Below, piece by piece: positions 1 to 7,890 of a stretch of DNA of 64,000 nucleotides (within the stretch, counting starts at the first letter, position 1; each line of letters starts with the position of its first letter). Below the pieces are notes generated by a model. The model searched no databases. It was not told the DNA's origin and saw nothing but the letters and a program-made list of their open reading frames with translations. The DNA is taken from assembly GCA_050998615.1 (NCBI GenBank), contig JBPCQA010000045.1, positions 8,597-72,596 on the forward strand, given 5' to 3'. This DNA comes from JBPCQA01 sp050998615 (lineage in GTDB: Bacteria > Actinomycetota > Actinomycetes > Propionibacteriales > Nocardioidaceae). The position numbers and the translations under genes are program-made.

Positions 1-1
1 A

Positions 2-376
2 AAAACGCCCACCGCCGATTCGACGCTCCGCCAGCCGGCATCGGACGCGTCGGATGACGTCGACGCCGGCGCGGACGCTCCGCCCGACGATGCCCCCGAC
101 ACCATCGCGGTCCCCGGGCCCGATTCTGCCGGCGGCCAGGCGGCGCCGGAACCAGCCGCGGTGCCACCGGTTCGGACTGCGGAGGTCGAGGCCGCGAAGG
201 AGGCGATCCGCAAGACCCGCTCCGCCGACCGGCGGCAGCCTGCGCAGCTTGAGCAGCCCGTCGACGACGTCTCCGACGACGATGAGGTGATCGATGACGC
301 CACGCTGACCTCTCACGAACTCTTGGCTCGAGAGCTCGGAGCGGAGATCATCGAAGACATTCACCACGCACCTTGA
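2..376 (+). CDS. dnaX: DNA polymerase III subunit gamma/tau, C-terminal end (5' truncated by window)
   Basis: Only the last ~124 codons are in the window; the reading frame is open from base 2. The visible part is an acidic, Pro/Ala-rich linker followed by the short conserved C-terminal segment of actinobacterial DnaX, reading HELLARELGAEIIEDI near the stop. The ATPase and clamp-loader domains lie upstream, outside the window. The product is the clamp-loader subunit that loads the beta sliding clamp and tethers polymerase cores. Context supports the call: ybaB and recR follow, the usual dnaX-ybaB-recR order of bacteria. The name rests on that short tail and on context, not on a catalytic domain. 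Confidence 0.8.
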   Translation, partial: KTPTADSTLRQPASDASDDVDAGADAPPDDAPDTIAVPGPDSAGGQAAPEPAAVPPVRTAEVEAAKEAIRKTRSADRRQPAQLEQPVDDVSDDDEVIDDATLTSHELLARELGAEIIEDIHHAP

Positions 377-496
377 GCCGCCATGATCAGGCGTTTAGCC
401 GGTGATGGCGAGCTGGGAGTCGGATGCTTGGGCAGGGCAATGGCGCGCCACGGCCTGGCGCTGACAACCTGCTGGGCCAAGATGAGACGTTTAGCC

Positions 497-598
497 GGTT
501 TCGATACTGCCGCGAAGCGAACCACAATTATGGTGGGTTTCGAGACCGAGCCGGCCGCGAGACTGCTTCCTCAACCAGCGTGACCGCGGGTCCAGCGC
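497..598. repeat. Degenerate copies of a dispersed palindromic intergenic repeat
   Basis: Two adjacent partial copies of a repeat seen again at 50113-50165. The first (497-519) matches the GGTTTCGAGACGGCCGCGAA part. The second (531-598) contains GGTTTCGAGAC, GGCCGCGA, TCCTCAACCA and a CGGGTC...AGCG tail in the same order as the copy at 50 kb. The rest of the 289-base dnaX-ybaB gap (377-665) shows no gene; I looked for an SRP RNA and saw none. Confidence 0.6.
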
Positions 599-665
599 AG
601 CTAGACTGAGCGGGCCTACGGCAGGTGGGTAGAAGTCCGCAAGCTACGAGTCTGGAGGTCCGCCC

Positions 666-1130
666 ATGTTTCCCGAGGGAGCACCCGACATGCAGGCCAT
701 GTTGGAGCAAGCCGCCGCCATGCAGCAACAACTTGCGTCGGCGCAAGAAGATCTCGACGAAGCTCGGGTCGAAGGGTCAGCGGGCGGTGGGTTTGTGCAG
801 GCGACCGTCTCCGGCACCGGTGAGCTGCTTGGCCTGACCATCTCCCCAGACGTATGTGATCCGGCCGACCCGGAGACCCTTGCCGACCTCGTGGTTGCGG
901 CGGTTCGTGACGCCACGACCAAGGCGCAACGGTTGGCAGCCGACCAAATGAGCCAGCTGACCGGTGGCCTCGGCGCCGCACTCGGCGGACTGGGCGGATT
1001 GGGCGGCTTGGGTGGGCTAGGTGCACTAGGCGGTGACCACGAAGCCCAAGGCGCACCCGGCGTCGTACGAGACGAGGACTCCGATGATCAACCGCCAGAG
1101 CTCGGCGATTCCGCCGGATTCACTCGTTGA
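666..1130 (+). CDS. ybaB: YbaB/EbfC family nucleoid-associated protein
   Basis: A 154-residue homodimeric DNA-binding protein that coats or bends the nucleoid; it is normally co-inherited with recR and dnaX. The N-terminal helix (residues ~5-35, rich in Met, Gln and Ala) is followed by the conserved strand region with GGGFVQATVSGTGELLGLTI, typical of the YbaB fold. Unusually, the C-terminus (from ~105) is a low-complexity Gly-Leu run of GGL units ending in an acidic tail, likely disordered. A GGAGG ribosome binding site lies 8 bases before the ATG. An alternative internal ATG exists at 690. The Mycobacterium counterpart is Rv3716c. Confidence 0.9.
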   Translation: MFPEGAPDMQAMLEQAAAMQQQLASAQEDLDEARVEGSAGGGFVQATVSGTGELLGLTISPDVCDPADPETLADLVVAAVRDATTKAQRLAADQMSQLTGGLGAALGGLGGLGGLGGLGALGGDHEAQGAPGVVRDEDSDDQPPELGDSAGFTR

Positions 1131-1315
1131 CGTAACCTACGGCTGAGAGACACGCGCCATTCCCGCTCGGAACAGGCAGCTCCGGACAGGCGAGTTGGGC
1201 GATCCTGAGCCGGGTAGTCTGCGGGCCGGGTGAGCCCCCGACCTGAAGCCCCCGACCCGGGGTAGCAATCGAGCTGGCAACTCAACAGGCGGCTCTCAAC
1301 AGGAACGTCGAAGGG

Positions 1316-2263
1316 ATGCCCATGAACGCACGTCCGGTAAGCGAACTCGAGTTGCTGCAGGAGCTTGAACAAGTCGTGGAGGGCGAGCTCAATCGCCACT
1401 TGTCGGTGGCGAAGGAGTGGTTCCCACACGATTACGTGCCCTGGAGTGACGGCCGCAACTATGACGGGTTGATGGGCGGATCGCCCTGGACCCCCGAAGA
1501 CGCCGACATCCCGGATGTGGCCCGCTCCGCATTGATCGTCAACCTGCTGACCGAAGACAACCTGCCGAGCTATCACCATGAGATCGCCACGATCTTCGGC
1601 CGGGACGCCGCCTGGGGTGAGTGGGTGCACCGGTGGACCGCCGAAGAAGGCCGACACGGCATCGCGATGCGCGACTACATGTTGGTCAAACGGATGGTCG
1701 ACCCGGTCGAGCTCGAGCGCTTCCGGATGTCTCACATGTCAGTCGGCTATGCGTCCTCGCACGGCCAGGATCTGATGCGTTCTCTCGCCTACGTCTCCTT
1801 CCAGGAGTTGGCTACCCGCGTCTCGCACCGAAACACCGGCCGATTCACAGCCGACCCGATGTGTGAGCGGCTGCTCGCCCGGATCGCAACTGACGAGAAC
1901 CTGCACATGATCTTCTACCGCAACCTGCTCAAGGCGGCGATGGATATCGCGCCAGACCAGGCGATGCTGGCGATCCGCGACGTCGTCAAGACGTTCGAGA
2001 TGCCGGGCGCGGGGATCCCGGGCTTCCAGCGCAAGGCCGTCGAAATGGCCGTCGAAGGGATCTACGACCAGCGCCAGCACCACGACGACGTGGTGATGCC
2101 GGTCTTGCGGTTCTGCAAGGTCTTCGAGGTCGAAGGGTTGTCGGGTGAGGGAGAGAAGGCGCGCGCTGAGCTCGCTGACTTCATGACCGATCTGGACGAC
2201 TCCGCAGCCCGGTTCGTTCAGAAGCGGGACGCACTGCAGGCTCGGCTGGCCGCCAGGCGCTGA
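1316..2263 (+). CDS. Acyl-[acyl-carrier-protein] desaturase, soluble di-iron type
   Basis: A 315-residue protein of the fatty acid desaturase type 2 family (DesA1/DesA2-like). It introduces a double bond into an acyl-ACP chain using a ferritin-like di-iron centre, O2 and reduced ferredoxin. Iron-ligand motifs are visible: TEDNLPSYH (~residue 81), EEGRHG (~107, the first ExxH) and DENLHMIFY (~194, the second). No membrane segment is present, consistent with the soluble class. It is not part of the dnaX-recR gene set by function and sits between ybaB and recR with gaps of 185 and 269 bases, so it is probably its own transcription unit. Start is ATG 1316 or ATG 1322; both are in frame. Confidence 0.88.
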   Translation: MPMNARPVSELELLQELEQVVEGELNRHLSVAKEWFPHDYVPWSDGRNYDGLMGGSPWTPEDADIPDVARSALIVNLLTEDNLPSYHHEIATIFGRDAAWGEWVHRWTAEEGRHGIAMRDYMLVKRMVDPVELERFRMSHMSVGYASSHGQDLMRSLAYVSFQELATRVSHRNTGRFTADPMCERLLARIATDENLHMIFYRNLLKAAMDIAPDQAMLAIRDVVKTFEMPGAGIPGFQRKAVEMAVEGIYDQRQHHDDVVMPVLRFCKVFEVEGLSGEGEKARAELADFMTDLDDSAARFVQKRDALQARLAARR

Positions 2264-2532
2264 GCCAGCGCTGAGCCGGCGGTTCTCAGTCGGCCTAGCC
2301 ATTCGCCGAGCCGGTCTGTATGAGCGTGGCGCCGGGTCGGTCGGCGTACTCGCCGCGGGAACGCCCGACCCGTGCCAGCGCGGCCTGACCGCTCGCAGTC
2401 GCCGTGACCACTACGCTGGACACCTACTCACGCCGCCCGCGGTGGTGGTTGCCCGCGGGGACACCTCCTGGGCTCCAGGCAGTAACAGTGCCCGAGACAG
2501 TGCCGAGACGGCGACGGAGAGGTGGAGTGATC

Positions 2533-3132
2533 GTGTACGAAGGCGTCGTCCAAGACCTCATCGACGAGCTCGGCCGGCTGCCGGGTGTAGGGCCCAAGAG
2601 TGCTCAGCGGCTCGCTTTTCACATCCTCAACACCGACTCCGTCGACGTGCGCAGGCTCGCGCACGTGCTTGTCGAAGTGAAGGACCGGGTGCGATTCTGT
2701 GAGCTCTGTTGGAACGTGGCCGAGGGAGAGCAGTGCAGGATCTGCCGTGACCCGCGGCGTGACCTCACCGTGCTCTGCGTGGTAGAGGAGCCCAAAGACG
2801 TGGTTGCGATCGAGCGGACCCGCGAGTTCCGGGGCCGCTATCACGTCCTCGGTGGCGCGATCAGCCCGATAGAGGGCATAGGACCAGACGAGTTGCGGAT
2901 TCGCGAGTTGATGAAGCGGCTTGCCGACGGCACGATCACCGAAGTGATCTTGGCGACCGACCCCAACCTGGAGGGCGAGGCAACGGCGACGTACCTTTCC
3001 AGGATGCTGAAGCCGATGGGCCTGCGGGTGACTCGACTTGCCAGCGGGCTGCCCGTGGGGGGAGATTTGGAGTACGCCGACGAGGTGACGCTCGGACGCG
3101 CCTTCGAGGGGAGACGTTCAGTTGACGATTAA
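2533..3132 (+). CDS. recR: Recombination mediator protein RecR
   Basis: 199 residues, the usual RecR length. With RecF and RecO it helps load RecA at gapped DNA. Features in order: N-terminal helix-hairpin-helix (LPGVGPKSAQRLAFHIL, ~12-28), a Cys4 zinc finger (CELC...CRIC, ~57-72), a Toprim domain (VVEEPKDVVAIE...ATDPNLEGE) and a C-terminal Walker-B-like segment ending in GGDLEYADEVTL. The frame is open upstream to 2404, but GTG 2533 is chosen: GGTGGAG at 2521-2527 is well spaced and the protein then begins MYEGVVQDLIDELGRLPG as in other RecRs. The stop overlaps the next gene by 11 bases, so they are coupled. Confidence 0.93.
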   Translation: MYEGVVQDLIDELGRLPGVGPKSAQRLAFHILNTDSVDVRRLAHVLVEVKDRVRFCELCWNVAEGEQCRICRDPRRDLTVLCVVEEPKDVVAIERTREFRGRYHVLGGAISPIEGIGPDELRIRELMKRLADGTITEVILATDPNLEGEATATYLSRMLKPMGLRVTRLASGLPVGGDLEYADEVTLGRAFEGRRSVDD

Positions 3133-3733
3133 CGGCAACACTTCGGGGGGCGAAGACCACGGACCGCCGGCGGCGGAAGAGCTCGCCGATCTGGCGCAGG
3201 GAGTCGCCGACGCCGCAGAGAGTTTCTTGTTGGCGGTGCGCGAGATTGCTCGCGGTGGCGACCGCGGTACCGCGGTCCCGCTGCTGCTGCTCGAGGTCAG
3301 TCAGTTGTTGCTGGCTGGCGCGCGGCTCGGCGTACAGACCGACTTTGTGCCCAGCGACGAGTACGAGCCCGATGTCGGCCCAGACCCTGACCTGGATCAA
3401 CTGCGCGAGCTGTTGGCCGACCTGCTGGAGGGCGCGGACGACTTCACCGAGGTTTTCGACCCCTACATCGACCCGCCCGAGCTGATGTCGTCGCGATTGT
3501 CCGACGACCTTACCGACATCGCCCAAAGCGTTGCTCACGGGCTTCGGCACTTCCGCGCCGGCAGCGTGCAGGAGGCACTGTGGTGGTGGCAATTCTCGTA
3601 TGTGTCCAGCTGGGGGGCCGAAGCTAGCGCCATACTCCGGGCCCTGCAGTCGGTGATCGCCCATGATCGCCTAGATGCCGAGGAGTTGGGCGACGTCGAG
3701 GCGGCTCGGCTTGCGGCGGCCGAGGACCTCTAG
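3122..3733 (+). CDS. DUF5063 domain-containing protein
   Basis: A 203-residue acidic, mainly helical protein of unknown function from the DUF5063 family, which in actinobacteria regularly follows recR. It has no signal peptide and no membrane segment. The most distinctive part is near the C-terminus, where a Trp-rich helix (EALWWWQFSYVSSWGAEA) is conserved in the family. Translation starts at a TTG 11 bases inside recR, implying coupling to RecR synthesis. A function in recombination is only suggested by the gene neighbourhood. Confidence 0.8.
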   Translation: MTINGNTSGGEDHGPPAAEELADLAQGVADAAESFLLAVREIARGGDRGTAVPLLLLEVSQLLLAGARLGVQTDFVPSDEYEPDVGPDPDLDQLRELLADLLEGADDFTEVFDPYIDPPELMSSRLSDDLTDIAQSVAHGLRHFRAGSVQEALWWWQFSYVSSWGAEASAILRALQSVIAHDRLDAEELGDVEAARLAAAEDL

Positions 3734-3846
3734 TCGCCTGCTAGGAGCAGCCACGCCCGATGGCCAGACGAGCGCTCCCGCCAGGCGCGACTCGATACAC
3801 TACGCAAACAGATTTGCCTGCCGCACCGATCGCAAAGGAGAAGCCG

Positions 3847-5115
3847 ATGGGTGTCGTCGTGCAAAAGTACGGAGGCTCTTCCGTCGGCGACGCCCAGAGC
3901 ATCAAGCGGGTCGCGCAACGGATCGTGGCAACCAAGAAGGCAGGCGACGACGTCTGCGTCGTGGTCTCGGCGATGGGCGACACCACTGACGATCTGCTCG
4001 AGCTCGCCCAGCAGGTGACGCCCTTGCCGCCCGGCCGCGAGCTCGACATGCTGTTGACTGCGGGCGAGCGCATCTCGATGGCGCTGTTGGCGATGGCAAT
4101 TGCCAACCTCGGGCACACGGCTCGTTCGTTCACCGGCAGTCAAGCCGGCGTGATCACCGACTCGTCACATGGCCGGGCCAAGATCATCGACGTCACGCCG
4201 GGCCGCATTCAGACGGCGCTGGCCGCCGGTGACGTCGCGATCGTCGCCGGATTTCAAGGCGTGTCGATGGACACCAAGGACATCACCACACTGGGCCGGG
4301 GTGGTTCTGACACCACCGCGGTCGCGCTCGCCGCGGCACTGGCGGCGAGAGTTTGCGAGATTTACACCGACGTGGACGGCGTCTTCACCGCCGACCCGCG
4401 CATCGTGCCGATGGCTCGACGCATCCCACGGGTGTCGTACGAGGAGATGCTCGAGATGTGTTCCTGCGGCGCCAAGATCTTGCACTTACGTTGCGTGGAG
4501 TACGCGCGGCGCTACAACATGCCCATCCACGTTCGCTCGTCGTTCTCAGACAAGACCGGCACGTGGGTTACCGAATCAGTTGCGGAGGACTCCGTGGAGC
4601 AAGCGATCATTTCCGGTGTTGCGCACGACCGCAGCGAAGCCAAGATCACCGTGGTCGGAGTTCCTGACAAGGTTGGTGAGGCGGCGAACCTGTTCGAGTG
4701 CCTGGCCGACTCCGGCACCAACATCGACATGATCGTGCAGAATGTCTCGGCCGCGGCGACCGGCCGCACCGACATCTCCTTCACGCTTCCTCGCGAGGAC
4801 GGTCAGGTCGCCATGACGGCGCTTGCCCTGCTCAAGGATGCGGTGGGCTTCGAGCAACTGCTGTACGACGACCAGATCGGCAAGGTCTCCTTGGTGGGAG
4901 CCGGGATGCGCAGTCACCCCGGCGTCACCGCGAGATTCTTCGCCGCCCTGGCATCGGCCGGCGTCAACATCGAGATGATCTCCACGTCGGAGATCCGCAT
5001 CTCGGTCATCGTCGACGAAGGCCAAGTCGATGCGGCGGTGACCTCCGCCCACCGCGCGTTCGACCTGGACTCGCGGGAGGTCGAGGCGGTCGTCTACGGG
5101 GGGTCCGGCCGATGA
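3847..5115 (+). CDS. lysC: Aspartate kinase, alpha subunit
   Basis: 422 residues. Catalyses ATP-dependent phosphorylation of L-aspartate, the first step to lysine/diaminopimelate, threonine and methionine. N-terminal amino-acid-kinase domain starts VVVQKYGGSSVGD (KYGGSS substrate loop), with RGGSDTTAVALAAALAA (~148) and TDVDGVFTADPR (~175); two ACT regulatory domains follow (from ~265 and ~345). ATG 3847 is chosen because AAAGGAG lies 6 bases upstream; the frame is open to 3760 but the added residues match nothing in the family. The gene overlaps asd by four bases (ATGA). End-product feedback inhibition acts through the ACT domains in this family; no leader or riboswitch is visible. Confidence 0.95.
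   Translation: MGVVVQKYGGSSVGDAQSIKRVAQRIVATKKAGDDVCVVVSAMGDTTDDLLELAQQVTPLPPGRELDMLLTAGERISMALLAMAIANLGHTARSFTGSQAGVITDSSHGRAKIIDVTPGRIQTALAAGDVAIVAGFQGVSMDTKDITTLGRGGSDTTAVALAAALAARVCEIYTDVDGVFTADPRIVPMARRIPRVSYEEMLEMCSCGAKILHLRCVEYARRYNMPIHVRSSFSDKTGTWVTESVAEDSVEQAIISGVAHDRSEAKITVVGVPDKVGEAANLFECLADSGTNIDMIVQNVSAAATGRTDISFTLPREDGQVAMTALALLKDAVGFEQLLYDDQIGKVSLVGAGMRSHPGVTARFFAALASAGVNIEMISTSEIRISVIVDEGQVDAAVTSAHRAFDLDSREVEAVVYGGSGR
4594..5115 (+). CDS. lysC: Aspartate kinase beta subunit from an internal start within lysC
   Basis: An in-frame GTG at 4594 is preceded by GGAGG (4584-4588) at a 5-base spacing. It would yield a 173-residue protein starting MEQAIISGVAHDRSEAK, i.e. just the two ACT domains. 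Corynebacterium glutamicum and Bacillus make an aspartokinase beta subunit in this way, at nearly the same position and length (172 residues in Corynebacterium). The SD is seen in sequence; that it is used is inference from the family. Confidence 0.7.
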   Translation: MEQAIISGVAHDRSEAKITVVGVPDKVGEAANLFECLADSGTNIDMIVQNVSAAATGRTDISFTLPREDGQVAMTALALLKDAVGFEQLLYDDQIGKVSLVGAGMRSHPGVTARFFAALASAGVNIEMISTSEIRISVIVDEGQVDAAVTSAHRAFDLDSREVEAVVYGGSGR

Positions 5116-6188
5116 ACGGTGAAGCCAAACCGACGCTGGCGGTCGTGGGCGCGACCGGCGCGGTGGGCACCGTCATATTGCAGATCTTGTCGCGCCGAGA
5201 GGATGTCTGGGGTGAGATCCGACTCATCGCGTCAAGCCGCTCCGCGGGCCGGACGCTGAGGTGCCGAGACGAGGATCTCGTCGTACGAGAGCTGACCGAG
5301 GAGACGTTCGAGGGCGTCGACGTGGCGATGTTCGACGTGCCTGATCCGGTGGCGCTCGAGTGGGTGCCCCGTGTCGCAGCCGCCGGTGTCGTGGTGGTCG
5401 ACAACTCCGCGGCCTTCCGGCTGGAGCCCGATGTTCCGTTGGTGGTGCCCGAGGTCAACGCGGTGCAGGTGCGCAACCGCCCACGGGGCGTCATCGCCAG
5501 CCCCAACTGCACCACGCTGACCATGATGGACGCGCTCGGCGCCTTGCATTCCCGCTGGGGGCTTCGTGAGCTCGTCCTCGCGTCGTACCAGGCGGCTTCG
5601 GGTGCGGGGCAGGCGGGCGTCGACAGGCTGTACGACGAGCTCGACGTGGTCGCGGGCAACCGATCTCTGGGCCAGTCGCCAGGCGACGTGCGGGGCATGA
5701 TCGCCAACAAGCTCCCCGACGACTCGCCGTTCCCGGCGCCGTTGGCCCTCAACGTGGTGCCGATGGCCGGCACGGTCAAGGAGGGCGGTTGGTCGAGCGA
5801 GGAGCTGAAGGTGCGCAGCGAGTCTCGCAAGATCCTCGGCATCCCCGATCTGTCGGTCTCCGTCACCTGTGTGCGGGTCCCGGTAGTGACCACGCATTCG
5901 CTGGCCGTGCACGCCGTCTTCGAGCGGCCGGTGCCACTCGATGAGGCCCGCCAGGCGCTGGTCGAGGCGCCGAGCGTGGTCGTCATCGACGATCCCGGAC
6001 GAGGGGAGTTCCCGACGCCGGCCGACGTGGTCGGGTCTGACCCCACTTTTGTGGGCCGGATCAGGCAGGCGCTCGACTTCCCGAATGCCCTCGAGCTCTT
6101 CATCTGTGGCGACAATCTGCGCAAGGGCGCCGCCCTCAACACCGCGCAGATCGCCGAGCTCGTCGCCGTGGAGCTCACCACTCCCTAA
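5112..6188 (+). CDS. asd: Aspartate-semialdehyde dehydrogenase
   Basis: 358 residues. Reduces aspartyl phosphate made by LysC to aspartate semialdehyde with NADPH. N-terminal Rossmann motif VVGATGAVGTV (~11), catalytic cysteine in SPNCTT (~134), substrate-binding RVPVVTTHS (~258), and the C-terminal GDNLRKGAALNTAQIAE. The ATG overlaps the lysC stop as ATGA, so ask and asd form an operon, as in mycobacteria and corynebacteria. The open frame continues upstream inside lysC, but that part is an out-of-frame shadow of lysC. The 155 bases after the stop, before the tRNA, hold no gene. Confidence 0.95.
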   Translation: MNGEAKPTLAVVGATGAVGTVILQILSRREDVWGEIRLIASSRSAGRTLRCRDEDLVVRELTEETFEGVDVAMFDVPDPVALEWVPRVAAAGVVVVDNSAAFRLEPDVPLVVPEVNAVQVRNRPRGVIASPNCTTLTMMDALGALHSRWGLRELVLASYQAASGAGQAGVDRLYDELDVVAGNRSLGQSPGDVRGMIANKLPDDSPFPAPLALNVVPMAGTVKEGGWSSEELKVRSESRKILGIPDLSVSVTCVRVPVVTTHSLAVHAVFERPVPLDEARQALVEAPSVVVIDDPGRGEFPTPADVVGSDPTFVGRIRQALDFPNALELFICGDNLRKGAALNTAQIAELVAVELTTP

Positions 6189-6344
6189 GCCCTGTGCCCT
6201 GGCGATTTGCGGGTTCCGGCGGCCCCAAGTTCCGACGCTGAGCCCGCTAGAACAGGCTCGTCCTAGCTGGTGAGCGTCGCATCTTGCGCGGACAGCGATC
6301 GGCGCGGACCCCCACAAACCCGGGTAAGAACTGTCAGGCAACAG

Positions 6345-6421
6345 TGGTCGGGCTGACAGGATTTGAACCTGCGGCCTCGTCGTCCCGAACGACGCGCGCT
6401 ACCAAACTGCGCCACAGCCCG
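6345..6421 (-). tRNA. tRNA-Pro(CGG)
   Basis: On the minus strand the sequence folds as a complete cloverleaf: acceptor CGGGCTG pairs with CAGCCCG; the D arm holds TTTGGTAGCGC; the anticodon stem CGTCG/CGACG has loop TTCGGGA (anticodon CGG); the T arm is GCAGG-TTCAAAT-CCTGT. The CCA end is encoded (6345-6347). The tRNA proper is 6348-6421. Confidence 0.97.
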
Positions 6422-6470
6422 AAGCCTCGGAGTCTATCGGGAGCGCCGTGGCTTCGCTAAATCGAGCCGG

Positions 6471-7382
6471 TCAGCCGGCCTGGTCGGCGGCGGTTAGCGT
6501 GACGAGGCTCGCCTCCGGGTAGCAGCAAAAGCGATACGGCGCGTACGGCGACGTACCCAACCCGGCCGAGACGTGCAGCCAGGAGCGCCGTCCGGCCGCG
6601 TCGTGGTGGTGCAGGCCGCGCGATCTGGCCCTGTCGATGTCGCAGTTGGTCACCAGCGCGCCGTAACCCGGCACCCGGACCTGGCCCCCGTGCGTGTGGC
6701 CGGCGAAAATCGCGTCGTAGCGGTCACGGGTGAACGCGTCGAGGACTCGTCGGTAAGGGGCGTGAGCGATGCCCAGCCGCAGATCGGCGGCCGGGTCGGC
6801 GGAACCCGCGACGTCCTCGAGCCGGTCGTAGTCGAGGTGCGGGTCGTCGACCCCGGCGAACGCGACCCGGCCGCCGGCAACCTTGAGCTCCCCTCGCGCA
6901 TTGGTCAAGTCCAGCCAGCCGGCGTCACGGAATCCGTCTCGCAGATCGCGCCACGGGAGACGAGGTCCCTGTATCACCTTGTTCCCCCCATGCGGCAGGA
7001 AATAGCGTAACGGGTTCTTCAGCATCGGTCCCCAATAGTCGTTGGAGCCGAGGACGAAGACACCCGGCAGGTGCAGCAACGGGCCAAGGGCGTCCAGCAC
7101 CACGGGCACCGAGTGACGGTGACTGAGATTGTCGCCGGTGTTGACGACGAGATCGGGCTCAAGCTCCGCCAGTTGTTTCAACCAGGCCTGCTTCTTGTGC
7201 TGGTTGGGCGTCATGTGGATGTCAGACAGGTGCAGGACACGAATCGGCCGCTGTCTCGCCGGCAGACACGGGATCACCACCTCGCGCAGCCGGTATGCCC
7301 GGAGCTCGTAACCGGCGGAGTAGCCGACCCCGGCCACGCCGACCGAGCAGAGTCCGACCAGCGCCGACGCCTTGGAGTGCAT
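6471..7382 (-). CDS. Metallophosphoesterase, YkuE-like, membrane-anchored
   Basis: 303 residues. Calcineurin-like phosphoesterase with the full dinuclear-metal motif set: LSDIHMTP (~53), NTGDN (~80), GSNDYWG (~112) and GHTHGGQ (~228), plus a late His region. A hydrophobic N-terminal segment (residues ~6-25) should act as a signal anchor, placing the enzyme outside the membrane. The substrate is unknown; close relatives are annotated as UDP-diacylglucosamine-type or general phosphohydrolases. It neighbours the penicillin-binding protein and whiB4, as Rv3683 does in M. tuberculosis. It diverges from the YqeY gene, 44 bases apart. Confidence 0.88.
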   Translation of the reverse strand: MHSKASALVGLCSVGVAGVGYSAGYELRAYRLREVVIPCLPARQRPIRVLHLSDIHMTPNQHKKQAWLKQLAELEPDLVVNTGDNLSHRHSVPVVLDALGPLLHLPGVFVLGSNDYWGPMLKNPLRYFLPHGGNKVIQGPRLPWRDLRDGFRDAGWLDLTNARGELKVAGGRVAFAGVDDPHLDYDRLEDVAGSADPAADLRLGIAHAPYRRVLDAFTRDRYDAIFAGHTHGGQVRVPGYGALVTNCDIDRARSRGLHHHDAAGRRSWLHVSAGLGTSPYAPYRFCCYPEASLVTLTAADQAG

Positions 7383-7426
7383 GGCCTAAGGCTTTCACAG
7401 GATGTCTGAGCGGGCACACTGGACGG

Positions 7427-7885
7427 ATGGCAGCGATGAAAGATCGGCTCCGCGCAGAGCTCACCAAGTCCATGAAGACTCGCCAGGCGCTGCGTTCGTC
7501 GACTTTTCGGATGGTGCTCACCGCCATCACCAACGCAGAGGTGGCCGGCAAACAGGCTCGCGAGCTCACCGACGATGACGTCACCAGCGTGCTCGCCAGC
7601 GAGGCCAAGAAGCGGCGGGAGGCAGCCACGGCGTACGACGACGCCGGACGCACCGAGCTAGCGGCCAAGGAACGTGCCGAAGCCGGGATCATCGCCGAGT
7701 TCCTACCCGAGCCACTGACCGATGCTGACATCACAAACCTGGTGACCACCACCATCGCCGAGCTCGGTGTCGCCGACGATGGGATGCGCGCCATGGGCAA
7801 GGTGATGGGCGCGGTCACGCCGCGGACCCGAGGCCGGGCAGACGGCGCCAAGGTGTCCGCGGAGGCACGCCGACAGCTCGGTTGA
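7427..7885 (+). CDS. GatB/YqeY domain-containing protein
   Basis: 152 residues, the usual length for YqeY, a stand-alone relative of the tail domain of GatB amidotransferases. The sequence is helical and charged: KDRLRAELTKSMKTRQALR at the start, AAKERAEAGIIAEFLPEPL in the middle, and MGKVMGAVTPRTRGRADGA near the end, all family signatures. The precise role is unknown; a link to tRNA-dependent amidation is by domain only. Start ATG 7427 has a weak ribosome site; ATG 7436 is an alternative. It ends 5 bases before the convergent penicillin-binding protein gene. Confidence 0.85.
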   Translation: MAAMKDRLRAELTKSMKTRQALRSSTFRMVLTAITNAEVAGKQARELTDDDVTSVLASEAKKRREAATAYDDAGRTELAAKERAEAGIIAEFLPEPLTDADITNLVTTTIAELGVADDGMRAMGKVMGAVTPRTRGRADGAKVSAEARRQLG

Positions 7886-7890
7886 TCGCC

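Noticed and set aside
377..665. Possible SRP (4.5S) RNA near dnaX
   Set aside because: The conserved SRP Alu/S-domain loops are not present; the region is better explained by repeat copies.
4698..5111. N-terminal extension of Asd inside lysC
   Set aside because: Out-of-frame reading of the ACT domains of lysC; the ATGA overlap at 5112 and the GATGAVG start show the real beginning.
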